Part shown: positions 51,191-59,447 of the stretch, piece by piece
Layout: every line of letters begins with the position of its first letter
How positions within the stretch are numbered: the stretch's first letter is position 1
Assembly (NCBI GenBank): GCA_947382625.1
Contig: CANDAG010000021.1
Span: 1-63,896, forward strand
Length of the DNA: 63,896 nucleotides
Direction of reading: 5' to 3'
Source: an uncultured Lachnospiraceae bacterium
Lineage (GTDB): Bacteria > Bacillota > Clostridia > Lachnospirales > Lachnospiraceae
Position numbers and translations under genes: made by a program
Notes under the pieces: generated by a model
The model's input: only the letters and a program-made list of their open reading frames with translations
Told to the model about the DNA's origin: nothing
Databases searched by the model: none

Positions 51191-52846
51191 TTACTGTGCC
51201 TTATAAGCATCGTAGGCTTCCTGATAAATCTGTACATACTCTTCTGCTCCCATTGCCTTCAGAGTCTTCACATATTCTTCCCAGGATTCATCCACATCCA
51301 TTTCCCCGGTCACCCATTTCGCCTTCATCTCTGCCACATAATTGGTCAGATCGGTAAAGATATTTGCCCTCTGCTCCAGCTTCTCCTGGGGCAGACGAAG
51401 CATCGGTATGATCTCCTCCGGAGTATAGGGATCGTAGAGCTTACAACGCTCCAGCTTGCGGGCCGTATCCTCCTGGAATTCAATATTGTTGATCATTTCT
51501 GTAGTCACCATACCAAATATATAAGCTGCAGGACATGTTTTACAACGGATATCATTTACAGATAATCCCTCAGGAGGATCCATGATCTTATATTTCCCGT
51601 TTTCGTATTCCAGGTTGATACCTACTTCTCCATAAATTGCCTGCATGGATGTCTCCACCGTGAAAAATTCATCTGCCCATCGAATGGAAGCTTCCGGATA
51701 TTTATTATTTTTGGTGATCAAAAAAGCATTCACATCATAACCGGTAGCATATTTGTTCCACAGCTGATCCCCCTCAGGGCCCTTAAGAGGAGCCAACGCC
51801 ACATAATCGTTATATGCCCGTTCTATACCCGCAAAGTTCTCATCGGTAAAAATAATAAAGCTGCCTACTATTTCCTCTTCCGCCTGCCCTTTTCCAATAT
51901 ATTGAGACTGATCCTGGGTAAATACCTCCGGGTCTATAAGCCCCTCCGTATACAGACGGTTCAAATAGTGGATCCCTTCTTTATACCCCTCCTCCAAAGG
52001 GGAAAACAATACCTTTCCATCATTGATCATCAAATGCTGTTCATTATCCACTATGCCAAAGCTTCCGAACAAAGAGTACTCACCTGTGTTACGCTGGTTG
52101 CTTCTATAGGTAAGGGGAATCTCATCTGCAATCCCGTTCCCATTAGGATCCTGGGTCTTAAATGCTTTTAGTACTTCATAATATTCCTCTGTAGTCTCCG
52201 GAACATCAAGCCCCAGAGTATCCAGCCATTTTTTGTTAATGAAAAGATTATCCGGAATTTTTTCATCAACCAGCTCCTGATAAAAGGGCAGACCGTAGAT
52301 CTTTCCTTCCGGATTACGGATCACTGCATCCAGATCCGGCTTATCCGCAAGAAGCTGCTTAAAGTTGGGAGCATACTTTTCAATATAATCGCCAAGCTCT
52401 ACAAAAATCCCCTGACTGCTGTACTTGTTAACCTCCGAATCCGACATACCTCCAATCCCGCTTATGATAATATCCGGCATATCCTGGCTTGCCAGAGCCA
52501 GATTCTTTCGCTCTGTCCACGCCGAGGGAGAGACCTGCTCAAAATTGATCTTGATCCCGGTTTTTTCCTCCAGATCTTTAAACACAGGCATTTCATTAAA
52601 ATCACCGTTCATAGGTCCCACTCCCACCATAACATTCAATTCGATGGGTTCGTTCACAATGGGATATCCGGTCTCATTAATATAGGAAGGAGCTTCTCCA
52701 ACCTCTTCTGCTTCCTGTACCTGGGATTCCGTCTCCGGCACACCGTCTTCCACACTCTTTGCCGATCCGCCGCACCCTGCCAGCAAAGACATTGTCAATC
52801 CTCCCGCAAGAGCGAGAGACATCCATTTTGTCGTATTTCTTCTCAT
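51191..52846 (-). CDS. extracellular sugar-binding lipoprotein (LplA type)
   Basis: A 551-residue lipoprotein. The signal peptide ends MSLLAGC followed by GGSAKSVEDG. The mature part is a type I extracellular solute-binding protein: LNVMVGVGPMNGDFN, DPNGNGIADEIPLTY (a Ca-like D-x-N-G-N-G loop common in LplA/YtcQ) and GEVGINLEYENGKY are typical. It captures an oligosaccharide, here probably containing fucose or GalNAc, and delivers it to the two permeases encoded downstream. Confidence 0.93.
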   Translation of the reverse strand: MRRNTTKWMSLALAGGLTMSLLAGCGGSAKSVEDGVPETESQVQEAEEVGEAPSYINETGYPIVNEPIELNVMVGVGPMNGDFNEMPVFKDLEEKTGIKINFEQVSPSAWTERKNLALASQDMPDIIISGIGGMSDSEVNKYSSQGIFVELGDYIEKYAPNFKQLLADKPDLDAVIRNPEGKIYGLPFYQELVDEKIPDNLFINKKWLDTLGLDVPETTEEYYEVLKAFKTQDPNGNGIADEIPLTYRSNQRNTGEYSLFGSFGIVDNEQHLMINDGKVLFSPLEEGYKEGIHYLNRLYTEGLIDPEVFTQDQSQYIGKGQAEEEIVGSFIIFTDENFAGIERAYNDYVALAPLKGPEGDQLWNKYATGYDVNAFLITKNNKYPEASIRWADEFFTVETSMQAIYGEVGINLEYENGKYKIMDPPEGLSVNDIRCKTCPAAYIFGMVTTEMINNIEFQEDTARKLERCKLYDPYTPEEIIPMLRLPQEKLEQRANIFTDLTNYVAEMKAKWVTGEMDVDESWEEYVKTLKAMGAEEYVQIYQEAYDAYKAQ

Positions 52847-52884
52847 GTACTTTTACCTCCTCGTTATTTCCCTGTGGTTACCTT

Positions 52885-52920
52885 TCAGGAGCCGCCACGC
52901 TCCTCGGGCTGACTTATTGA
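52885..52920 (-). repeat. diverged copy of the 36-bp dispersed repeat
   Basis: TCAGGAGCCGCCACGC...GGGCTGACTTATTGA, in the leader of the binding-protein gene. The right end is conserved; the left end is changed but still pairs with the centre (GGAGC/GCTCC). The rest of the 290-bp divergent region has an operator-like CCAAAA-TG-TTTTGG palindrome (52990-53003). Confidence 0.6.
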
Positions 52921-53137
52921 TTAAAATGCATTTTAACTTTGCGCGCCGATGCACATCTCCTGTGTATCGATAGCACTAGGTTAACATACCCAAAATGTTT
53001 TGGAAATGCACAAGAATTTTATACATTTTTTCAGATTCCCTCACTTCAAGAATTGCATATTCAACTAAATTTCTGTATACTTTTATCAGTTCCAAAATTT
53101 CAGTCCTTCCGGATATGTTTTCAGAAAGGAGTTCTCT

Positions 53138-55216
53138 ATGAAAGAAAAAGTACTGTCTGATCGACAGTTTAAGCTTCTTATTTCCTATTTCCTTGTATTT
53201 TTGATTCCGGCCGCCTGCATCTCCTCCGGGGTATTCAGAATCTCGGACAAGATCATTCAGGAAGAATTGCAGTCCAATCACAGCCTCCGGGTATCCACTG
53301 CCAGCTACAACCTCTCCAACACGCTGGAGTCCTTCTCCATGGCTGCAACTGCCGCTGCCTATTCCGGATTCGGCCATCCTGTCAATCTGGAAACAGAGAT
53401 CAGTACCGCTTCCAAGTTGATCAGCCTGCTCAACCGTACTATTCTTTCCTATGATTTCGTACAGGATATTTTCATGATCTACCGCAACTGTCCCTACGTT
53501 TACTCGGGACAGACCAGCTTTACAAGAGACAATTTTTACCACTATCTGGAATTTTCCGATTACGAGGCCGGACAGGTCTCCTCTCTTCTGGAATCTGCAG
53601 ATACGGCCTGCTGTTTTGCGGTTTCCGGCTTGCCTGGCAGTCTTAATGAAACAGAACAGGCAGGTACCTATATTCTCTTTTGTTTTCCCTGTGCCAGAGG
53701 AGAATCCACCTGCGGAATGATGGCATTTCTTGTAGATACAGCAAGACTTAACCTGTTCCTGGGCAGTAGCGGCAGTGGAGGATACCTCTATCTCACCGAC
53801 ACGGATTTTCATGCTTTCAATCCTAATCCGGAATACGACGGGCAATTGCAGACCTTTCCGGAGCAGGCAATCCTTCTGGCAGATGAAGAGCCTTTTGCCT
53901 CTTATGCAGAGGATGCCTTCATTTATACCTATAAGCCCCTTCTTCCCGGCATTGTCAATCTGGTAGGCATCGCCGATAGCCGCCATACTCTTTCGCGCCT
54001 TCTCGCCTTCCGGAATCTGGTCTTTGCACTGCTCTCTGCCCTGTTTGTTCTGGGCACCCTGCTGGTTCTGTTCGTCTGGCGCCGCAAAAACAAAGAGCTT
54101 ACAAGCCTTACCGATTCCTACGAAAGACGGCTTAAGGAGATCATCCCCCTTCGGCAGCATGAAATCCTCTACGCTCTGGCAGAAGGACGCTACCTTTACG
54201 AAAATGATTTTATCATCCAGTGTGAAGAAAGCATGATGGAATTTGAGGCCCCGTACCACTACTGCATTCTCCTGCCCTCCGACCAGACCAATGCGGATAT
54301 GGAGCCCCTGCTCTCCAAGGCCGCAGGCTTCCATGTGACACTTTCTTACAGCTACTATGTCCATAAAGCCGACGATGTAGGCGTCTGGCTTGCAGGCGCC
54401 CATGAGGAGCTTCCCACCGGCAAAACCGGCTTGGCGGACATCCCTGTTTTTATCAGCAGACCGGCCTCCCGTATCCTTGACATCCACAATGTCTACTCCG
54501 AGGTACTCAGTCTGCACTATCTGTGGCATTCCTCCCATGGGCACCCCTGGGAGGACTTTGAGAGCGCCGGCCCTTCCCAGCCTCATTATGACCGGCTGTT
54601 AAGCCGTATCAATGACTGTCTCTCTACCGCAGACAGTGCGGGACTGGCCAGCTGGGGAGAAAGCCTTCTTTGCGATATGGAGCGCGACCGTCTTTCCCTG
54701 GGCATACGCCGGAAATTTTTGCTACAGCTTTTTATCACCTGTCCCGATACCATGCAGCTCCCCTTTTCCATACAGGATATTCTGGAAATAAAGTCGGCGG
54801 CGCAATTAGAGGAATCCTTCCGCGCTCTGTTTGCCTGCGGTATGAATGTCCCCCTGACAGAGCATGCAGGTCAGGAGGAAAATCTGGACGCTGACAAAAT
54901 TGCTTCTTATATAGAAGAGAATTATACGGACCCTGCCTTTTCCCTGCAGCTTTTGGCCGACCATTTTCATGTTTCCAACAGCTATTTAAGCTGGTTTTTC
55001 AAGCAGAACAAGGGCGTCACCGTTCTGGATTATACCACCCGGCTGAAAATGGATCTGGCCACCCGGCTTCTGCGTCAAAACCTCTCTCTGCAGCAGGTTT
55101 CCCTTCAGGTAGGTTATATCAATGTGAGCAGCTTTATCCGCCGCTTCAAACAGACCATGGGTATGACTCCCGGCGAATACAAAAAGGAACTCTCTCAGGA
55201 TAACAGTCCTGTATAA
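53138..55216 (+). CDS. membrane-anchored AraC-type regulator
   Basis: A 692-residue regulator. One membrane helix (FKLLISYFLVFLIPAACIS, near 12-30), an extracellular sensor of about 250 residues, a second helix (LVFALLSALFVLGTLLVLFVW) near 285-305, a cytoplasmic linker domain, and a C-terminal double HTH (LQLLADHFHVSNSYLSWFFKQ; VSLQVGYINVSSFIRRFKQTMGMTPGEYK read as VSSFIRRFKQ and GMTPGEYK). Such one-component proteins sense extracellular sugars or the binding protein and activate nearby transporter operons. Divergent from the LplA-type gene. Ribosome site AAAGGAG. Confidence 0.92.
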   Translation: MKEKVLSDRQFKLLISYFLVFLIPAACISSGVFRISDKIIQEELQSNHSLRVSTASYNLSNTLESFSMAATAAAYSGFGHPVNLETEISTASKLISLLNRTILSYDFVQDIFMIYRNCPYVYSGQTSFTRDNFYHYLEFSDYEAGQVSSLLESADTACCFAVSGLPGSLNETEQAGTYILFCFPCARGESTCGMMAFLVDTARLNLFLGSSGSGGYLYLTDTDFHAFNPNPEYDGQLQTFPEQAILLADEEPFASYAEDAFIYTYKPLLPGIVNLVGIADSRHTLSRLLAFRNLVFALLSALFVLGTLLVLFVWRRKNKELTSLTDSYERRLKEIIPLRQHEILYALAEGRYLYENDFIIQCEESMMEFEAPYHYCILLPSDQTNADMEPLLSKAAGFHVTLSYSYYVHKADDVGVWLAGAHEELPTGKTGLADIPVFISRPASRILDIHNVYSEVLSLHYLWHSSHGHPWEDFESAGPSQPHYDRLLSRINDCLSTADSAGLASWGESLLCDMERDRLSLGIRRKFLLQLFITCPDTMQLPFSIQDILEIKSAAQLEESFRALFACGMNVPLTEHAGQEENLDADKIASYIEENYTDPAFSLQLLADHFHVSNSYLSWFFKQNKGVTVLDYTTRLKMDLATRLLRQNLSLQQVSLQVGYINVSSFIRRFKQTMGMTPGEYKKELSQDNSPV

Positions 55217-55227
55217 CAGAAGGACCA

Positions 55228-55270
55228 AAGGGCAGACTGCATACGCTATGTACAGAAGGTCTGTCTTTTT
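55228..55270 (+). terminator. terminator of the regulator gene
   Basis: Stem GGCAGAC/GTCTGTC followed by TTTTT, 10 bp past the stop codon. Confidence 0.75.
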
Positions 55271-55281
55271 GTTGCCATTTT

Positions 55282-55315
55282 TTTAGATAACCCCTGTTTT
55301 TGAGGGCTATCTAAA
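55282..55315. promoter_or_regulatory. hairpin or operator upstream of the fucosidase gene
   Basis: TTTAGATA...TATCTAAA (8-bp arms) with an inner CCCT/AGGG stem, 76 bp before the GH29 start. It may be a regulator-binding site or an attenuator for the fucosidase gene. Confidence 0.45.
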
Positions 55316-55390
55316 TTCTTGCGTCTTCTTTTCTTCCTCTTTGCCCCTTATAATCCGGATATAAAAATATTTACTGTTATGGAGGTTTTT

Positions 55391-56752
55391 ATGGGAAAAG
55401 AAGTTGTAGAACAGGGCATTCACAATTACACGGCGGCTGACCGTTACGTTGCCCCGAAAGAAAAAGAAGTAGCAGAAAAACTGGAATGCTTCATGGGACT
55501 CAAGCTTGGCCTGATGATGCACTGGGCTCCCGGCTGTCAGCTGGGTACCTACGCATCCTGGCCTCTCTCAGACGGCGACGGGGAATGGTCTCAATCGGAA
55601 GTGGACTGGACGGATATCCCCACCTTCAAAGAACAGTATATCAACGCCAATCGTACCTTCAATCCGGTCCGATTTCAGCCTGACAAGTGGGCAGAATTGG
55701 CAAAGGAATGCGGATTTAAATATCTGCTTTTTACCACCAAGCATCACGATGGATTCTGCATGTTCGACACCAAAACCACTGATTATAAGATCACCGATCC
55801 GTCCTGCCCCTTTTCCGCGCATCCCTACGCGGATATCACCCGGTCTCTCTTTGACGCATTCCGCAGAGAAGGGCTTGGGATCTCCGCCTATTTTTCCAAA
55901 CCGGACTGGCATTGCGATTTCTACTGGCATAAAGCCTTCGGCAGCGCCCCCACCTGCAATGTCAATTATGACCCGCTGGAATATCCTCAGCTGTGGGAGA
56001 ATTTCGTGCAATACACCCATACCCAGATCACCGAACTCTGCGAAAATTACGGTCCCCTGGATGTTCTATGGCTGGACGGCGGATGGGTGCATCCCGATAA
56101 CCGCCATCAGGATATCCGGCTGGATGATCTGGCCCAAAAGCTCCGCCAAAAAAATTCCGGCCTGCTGCTTTGTGACCGCACCTCGGGAGGCCCTTATGAA
56201 AATTTCATCACCCCGGAAAAAACCGTCCCCGACACAGCTCTTCCTGTTCCCTGGGAAACCTGTACCACCCTTGGAAGCCGGTTTACCTTTATCTACACGG
56301 ATACCTTCAAAACCGGACATGAGCTGGTACATTTGCTGCTGGATATTGTGGCCAAAGGCGGAAACCTGGCCTTAAATATTGCGCCCCAGCCCAACGGCGC
56401 TCTTCCTGCCCCCGGCGTTGCCTCCCTGAAGGAACTGGGACGGTGGCTGTCTGTTTTTGGCAATGGGATCTACAATACGCACATTTGCTCCCCCTACACG
56501 GAGCCGGAGCTGTGCTACACCCAAAAGGAGCATACCGTCTTCGCCTTTTATCTGTATCAGGAGCATACCGTGCTCCCTCAGCGGTTAAAGCTTTCGGCCG
56601 CTCAAAGGGTTCTTTCGGTCACCGCCATCCGCACCGGCGTCCGACTAAGCTTTACACAGTCCGACTCCTGCATCTTCGTGGATACCTCCTTAGTGGATAT
56701 GGAGGAAGCCTTTTATGCGGAAGGATTTGCACTGGAGCTCTCGGCGCAGTGA
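55391..56752 (+). CDS. GH29 alpha-L-fucosidase
   Basis: A 453-residue cytoplasmic enzyme of the retaining fucosidase family. KLGLMMHWAPGCQLGTYASWP, LLFTTKHHDGFCMFDTKTTDY (read as FTTKHHDGFCMFD) and the nucleophile D229 in DVLWLDGGW are typical. It lacks a signal peptide, so it acts on imported oligosaccharides. The ATG at 55391 has GGAGG five bases upstream; the ATG at 55379 is too close to a ribosome site. Follows the regulator gene, completing a glycan-use locus with the GH123-like enzyme and transporter. Confidence 0.93.
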   Translation: MGKEVVEQGIHNYTAADRYVAPKEKEVAEKLECFMGLKLGLMMHWAPGCQLGTYASWPLSDGDGEWSQSEVDWTDIPTFKEQYINANRTFNPVRFQPDKWAELAKECGFKYLLFTTKHHDGFCMFDTKTTDYKITDPSCPFSAHPYADITRSLFDAFRREGLGISAYFSKPDWHCDFYWHKAFGSAPTCNVNYDPLEYPQLWENFVQYTHTQITELCENYGPLDVLWLDGGWVHPDNRHQDIRLDDLAQKLRQKNSGLLLCDRTSGGPYENFITPEKTVPDTALPVPWETCTTLGSRFTFIYTDTFKTGHELVHLLLDIVAKGGNLALNIAPQPNGALPAPGVASLKELGRWLSVFGNGIYNTHICSPYTEPELCYTQKEHTVFAFYLYQEHTVLPQRLKLSAAQRVLSVTAIRTGVRLSFTQSDSCIFVDTSLVDMEEAFYAEGFALELSAQ

Positions 56753-56794
56753 ACGCCAAAAATAAAAATTTTTGTCTTTCACTATAACTAAGCA

Positions 56795-56839
56795 ACAGGG
56801 AGCAGCCGCCCTTATACCGGGCAAAACGCTGCTCCCTGT
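56795..56839. terminator. bidirectional terminator
   Basis: Perfect 12-bp stem ACAGGGAGCAGC/GCTGCTCCCTGT with an inner GCCC/GGGC pair, between convergent GH29 and RNase genes. Confidence 0.7.
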
Positions 56840-56846
56840 CATTATC

Positions 56847-58445
56847 CTATAACTCCCACTTATCACAAAGGGAATTTACCTGATCTGCGAACTTTGCCAG
56901 ATCCTTATTGGCCCGGCCCTCATTCTTGCGGATCACCGCAAGGAGTCTCTGGCCAGCCGCCATAAGCCTGGTAAAGACATCGGAAACTGTCCTTACCTTC
57001 TTCTTTACAGGAATCGGCTCCGCCTCGTATTCAAACTTGCCTGTCAACAGATTAAACTCTGTGCCGCTGTAAGGAGCATAGGCCTTGAGACCATACTCTG
57101 TGTGCAGGCATTCCACGAAATTTTTACAGGAGGAATCCTCACCATGTACCACGAACACCCTTCTCGGCTTTTCTTTAAAAGCGGTTACCCACTCGATCAG
57201 TCCGTCCTTATCCGCATGGCCCGAAAGCCCTGCAAGCCCCTTGATGGAAGCGCGTACATCAATGGACTCTCCAAAAAGCTTCACCTCTTTGGCTCCCTCC
57301 ACAAGAGCTCTTCCTAAGGTTCCCACTGCCTGATACCCCACGAAAAGAATGGTGCATTCCTCCCGCCAGAGGTTGTGCTTTAAATGATGGCGGATCCTGC
57401 CCGCCTCACACATGCCGGAAGCCGAGATGATCACCTTGGGTACCGTGTCAAAGTTGATCTCCTTGGATTCCTCGCTGGTAATGGTAAGGGACAATCCCGG
57501 AAATGCAATAGGATTGATCCCGGCTTTGGCCAGACGCACTGCTTCCTCATCGAAGCAGCTCATTTCATTCTTATGAAAAATATTGGTGGCCTCCACTGCC
57601 AGAGGGCTGTCCACATAAACCGGGAAATTTCCGTGGCCTGTCACCATATGATCCGCCTTGATCTTCCGCAGAAAATACAGGATCTCCTGGGTACGACCTA
57701 CCGCAAAGGAAGGGATCACTACATTCCCGCCCCTGTCAAAGGTTTCCTGCACGATGGCCGCCAGCTCCTTTGCAAAATCAGGATGCTCTCCCGGGTGATA
57801 CCTGTCCCCGTAGGTGGACTCCATCACCACATAATCCGCCTCCTCCGTAAAGGTAGGATCCTTGATCAGCGGAAGATTTTTGTTTCCGATATCCCCGGAA
57901 AAAACGATCTTGCGGGTGATATCCCCTTCTGTGGCCCACACTTCAATGCTGGCCGAACCAAGCAGATGGCCTACGTCCGTAAAGCGTATCTTCAGCCCCT
58001 CGCAAAGCTCGATTTCCTGGCCATACAGGCAGGGCACGATCCGCCGGATCGCCGCATCCGCATCCTCCATGGTATAGACCGGCTCGTGGGGCGCAACCTC
58101 CGCGCTTCTCTTTGCCTTACGGTTTTTCCATTCTGCCTCCTGCATCTGGATATGGGCGCAGTCTCTGAGCATGATGCTACACAGATCCGCCGTGGCCTCT
58201 GTGGCAAAGATCTGTCCCCTGAAGCCTCTGGCCGTCAATCTGGGGATCATACCGGAATGATCAATGTGCGCATGGGTCAGCAGCACATAGTCGATCAGGG
58301 ACTCCTGAACCGGCAGCTCGCAGTTTTCAAACACGTTCAGCCCCTGTTCCATGCCGTAATCCACCAGAATGTGTTTCCCGCACGCATTAAGGTAATGACA
58401 GCTCCCCGTTACCTCATGGGTCGCCCCTACAAAAATAAGCTTCAT
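56847..58445 (-). CDS. MBL/beta-CASP family RNA-processing exonuclease/endonuclease
   Basis: A 532-residue metallo-beta-lactamase protein of the CPSF73-like beta-CASP group. Motif 2 is LLTHAHIDHSGMIP, motif 4 FSGDIGNKNLPL, then the beta-CASP cap with SGMCEAGRIRHHL and the C-terminal VHGEDSSCKNF histidine motif. A 60-residue helical tail follows. It should cut or trim RNA in the cytoplasm. The ribosome site is AGGAGGGAG. It follows the half-length SDR gene with 19 bp between, so they share a transcript. Confidence 0.92.
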   Translation of the reverse strand: MKLIFVGATHEVTGSCHYLNACGKHILVDYGMEQGLNVFENCELPVQESLIDYVLLTHAHIDHSGMIPRLTARGFRGQIFATEATADLCSIMLRDCAHIQMQEAEWKNRKAKRSAEVAPHEPVYTMEDADAAIRRIVPCLYGQEIELCEGLKIRFTDVGHLLGSASIEVWATEGDITRKIVFSGDIGNKNLPLIKDPTFTEEADYVVMESTYGDRYHPGEHPDFAKELAAIVQETFDRGGNVVIPSFAVGRTQEILYFLRKIKADHMVTGHGNFPVYVDSPLAVEATNIFHKNEMSCFDEEAVRLAKAGINPIAFPGLSLTITSEESKEINFDTVPKVIISASGMCEAGRIRHHLKHNLWREECTILFVGYQAVGTLGRALVEGAKEVKLFGESIDVRASIKGLAGLSGHADKDGLIEWVTAFKEKPRRVFVVHGEDSSCKNFVECLHTEYGLKAYAPYSGTEFNLLTGKFEYEAEPIPVKKKVRTVSDVFTRLMAAGQRLLAVIRKNEGRANKDLAKFADQVNSLCDKWEL

Positions 58446-58464
58446 ACCTTCTCCCTCCTTTTTG

Positions 58465-58746
58465 CTACACTATGACACCTGCAGAGATGATATAATCCAT
58501 CCTTCCGTACATTTCTTTCACCGCCGTAAAGAAAATATCTCTGTCCTCCTCGCTGTTTATATCCCCATGAAAAAAGAATACTCCTACATGATAAAGATGC
58601 TCAAGCTCCTGCTTGATCCTATGTCCCATTTCCTTATTTGTGTCCATAAAAGCGATCCTGCAGCCCTGACCGGCATATTTCTCCAATACAGAATACTCTT
58701 TGGCTCCTATCCCTCCTGTAAGGACGCATACTTTTTCGTTCTCCAT
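58465..58746 (-). CDS. half-length SDR (Rossmann) protein
   Basis: A 93-residue protein covering only the first half of a short-chain dehydrogenase. The nucleotide loop appears as LTGGIGAKEYSVLEKYAG, then the acidic MDTN and the HGDINSEEDRD strand, ending at YIISAGVIV, where the NNAG motif would be. It stops exactly where the catalytic Ser-Tyr-Lys half should start. The ribosome site AGAGGA is good and the gene lies in front of the RNase gene. It could be a truncated remnant or a nucleotide-binding mini-protein. Confidence 0.65.
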   Translation of the reverse strand: MENEKVCVLTGGIGAKEYSVLEKYAGQGCRIAFMDTNKEMGHRIKQELEHLYHVGVFFFHGDINSEEDRDIFFTAVKEMYGRMDYIISAGVIV

Positions 58747-58880
58747 GTGATCCTCTTACCTTTCTCCGTCTGTATGACATATTTTTTAATTTCAGGAAGA
58801 AATTCCTGTAAAACAAAAATATTGTAAACCAATTATAACATGCCGGAATAAGATATAGCAAACGCTAAAGGCAGTATAAT

Positions 58881-59447
58881 ATGACATTTTCTTATTATTT
58901 TTTCATATTACTGGTAGTTGTCCTCTCCATGGACGCGTTTGCCGCAGGCTTTTCTTATGGGATAGAAAAGGTTCGGGTTCCCTTTTTGTCCCTGATGGTC
59001 ATTGCCCTTTTATCCGGCAGCATGCTCACCGCTTCCCTCCTTGCCGGAAATTTTTTGATGGGTTTTATCCCGGAATCCCTGACCAGAGGGATTTCCTTTA
59101 CCGTCCTGTTTTTGCTCTCCCTGTATAAATTTTATGATGCCCTGCCGGGTCTTCATCGGACAGGGACGATCTCCCAAAAAATAAATAAAGAAGATAAGGC
59201 CGTCCTCTCCTGCCGGGAGGGGGCCCTCCTTGCCCTTGCCCTCTCCATTGACAATATTTCGGCCGGCCTTTGCACCGGAACGGTATCCTTACCTTCTATT
59301 ATACTACTGCTGCTCACAACTGCAATTCATTTTTTGGCTCTGAAGCTGGGGCTTTTCGCCGGAAGAATGCTCTCCCGCAGCTCACATGGCTTCGCCTGGC
59401 TGGGGGGCGCCATTCTCATGGTTCTTGCCTTCCTGCGTCTTGTTTAA
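58881..59447 (+). CDS. ytaF: MntP/YtaF-family membrane protein
   Basis: A 188-residue protein with six membrane helices in two similar halves, marked by LSMDAFAAGFSYG (near 15-27) and LALSIDNISAGLCTG (near 120-134). The aspartates in these helices are those used by the manganese exporter MntP; YtaF is the sporulation-associated relative in Firmicutes. ATG has AAAGG 9 bases upstream. Its last 66 bp overlap, on the opposite strand, the end of the P-type ATPase gene. Cation export is inferred from the family. Confidence 0.85.
   Translation: MTFSYYFFILLVVVLSMDAFAAGFSYGIEKVRVPFLSLMVIALLSGSMLTASLLAGNFLMGFIPESLTRGISFTVLFLLSLYKFYDALPGLHRTGTISQKINKEDKAVLSCREGALLALALSIDNISAGLCTGTVSLPSIILLLLTTAIHFLALKLGLFAGRMLSRSSHGFAWLGGAILMVLAFLRLV

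Noticed and set aside
52976-54586. 536-codon open frame antisense to the membrane AraC regulator
   Set aside because: Same artefact: no start signals and no domain, while the plus strand has a clear HTH and membrane helices.
57384-58475. 363-codon open frame antisense to the beta-CASP RNase gene
   Set aside because: No family resemblance; the minus strand carries all MBL motifs.
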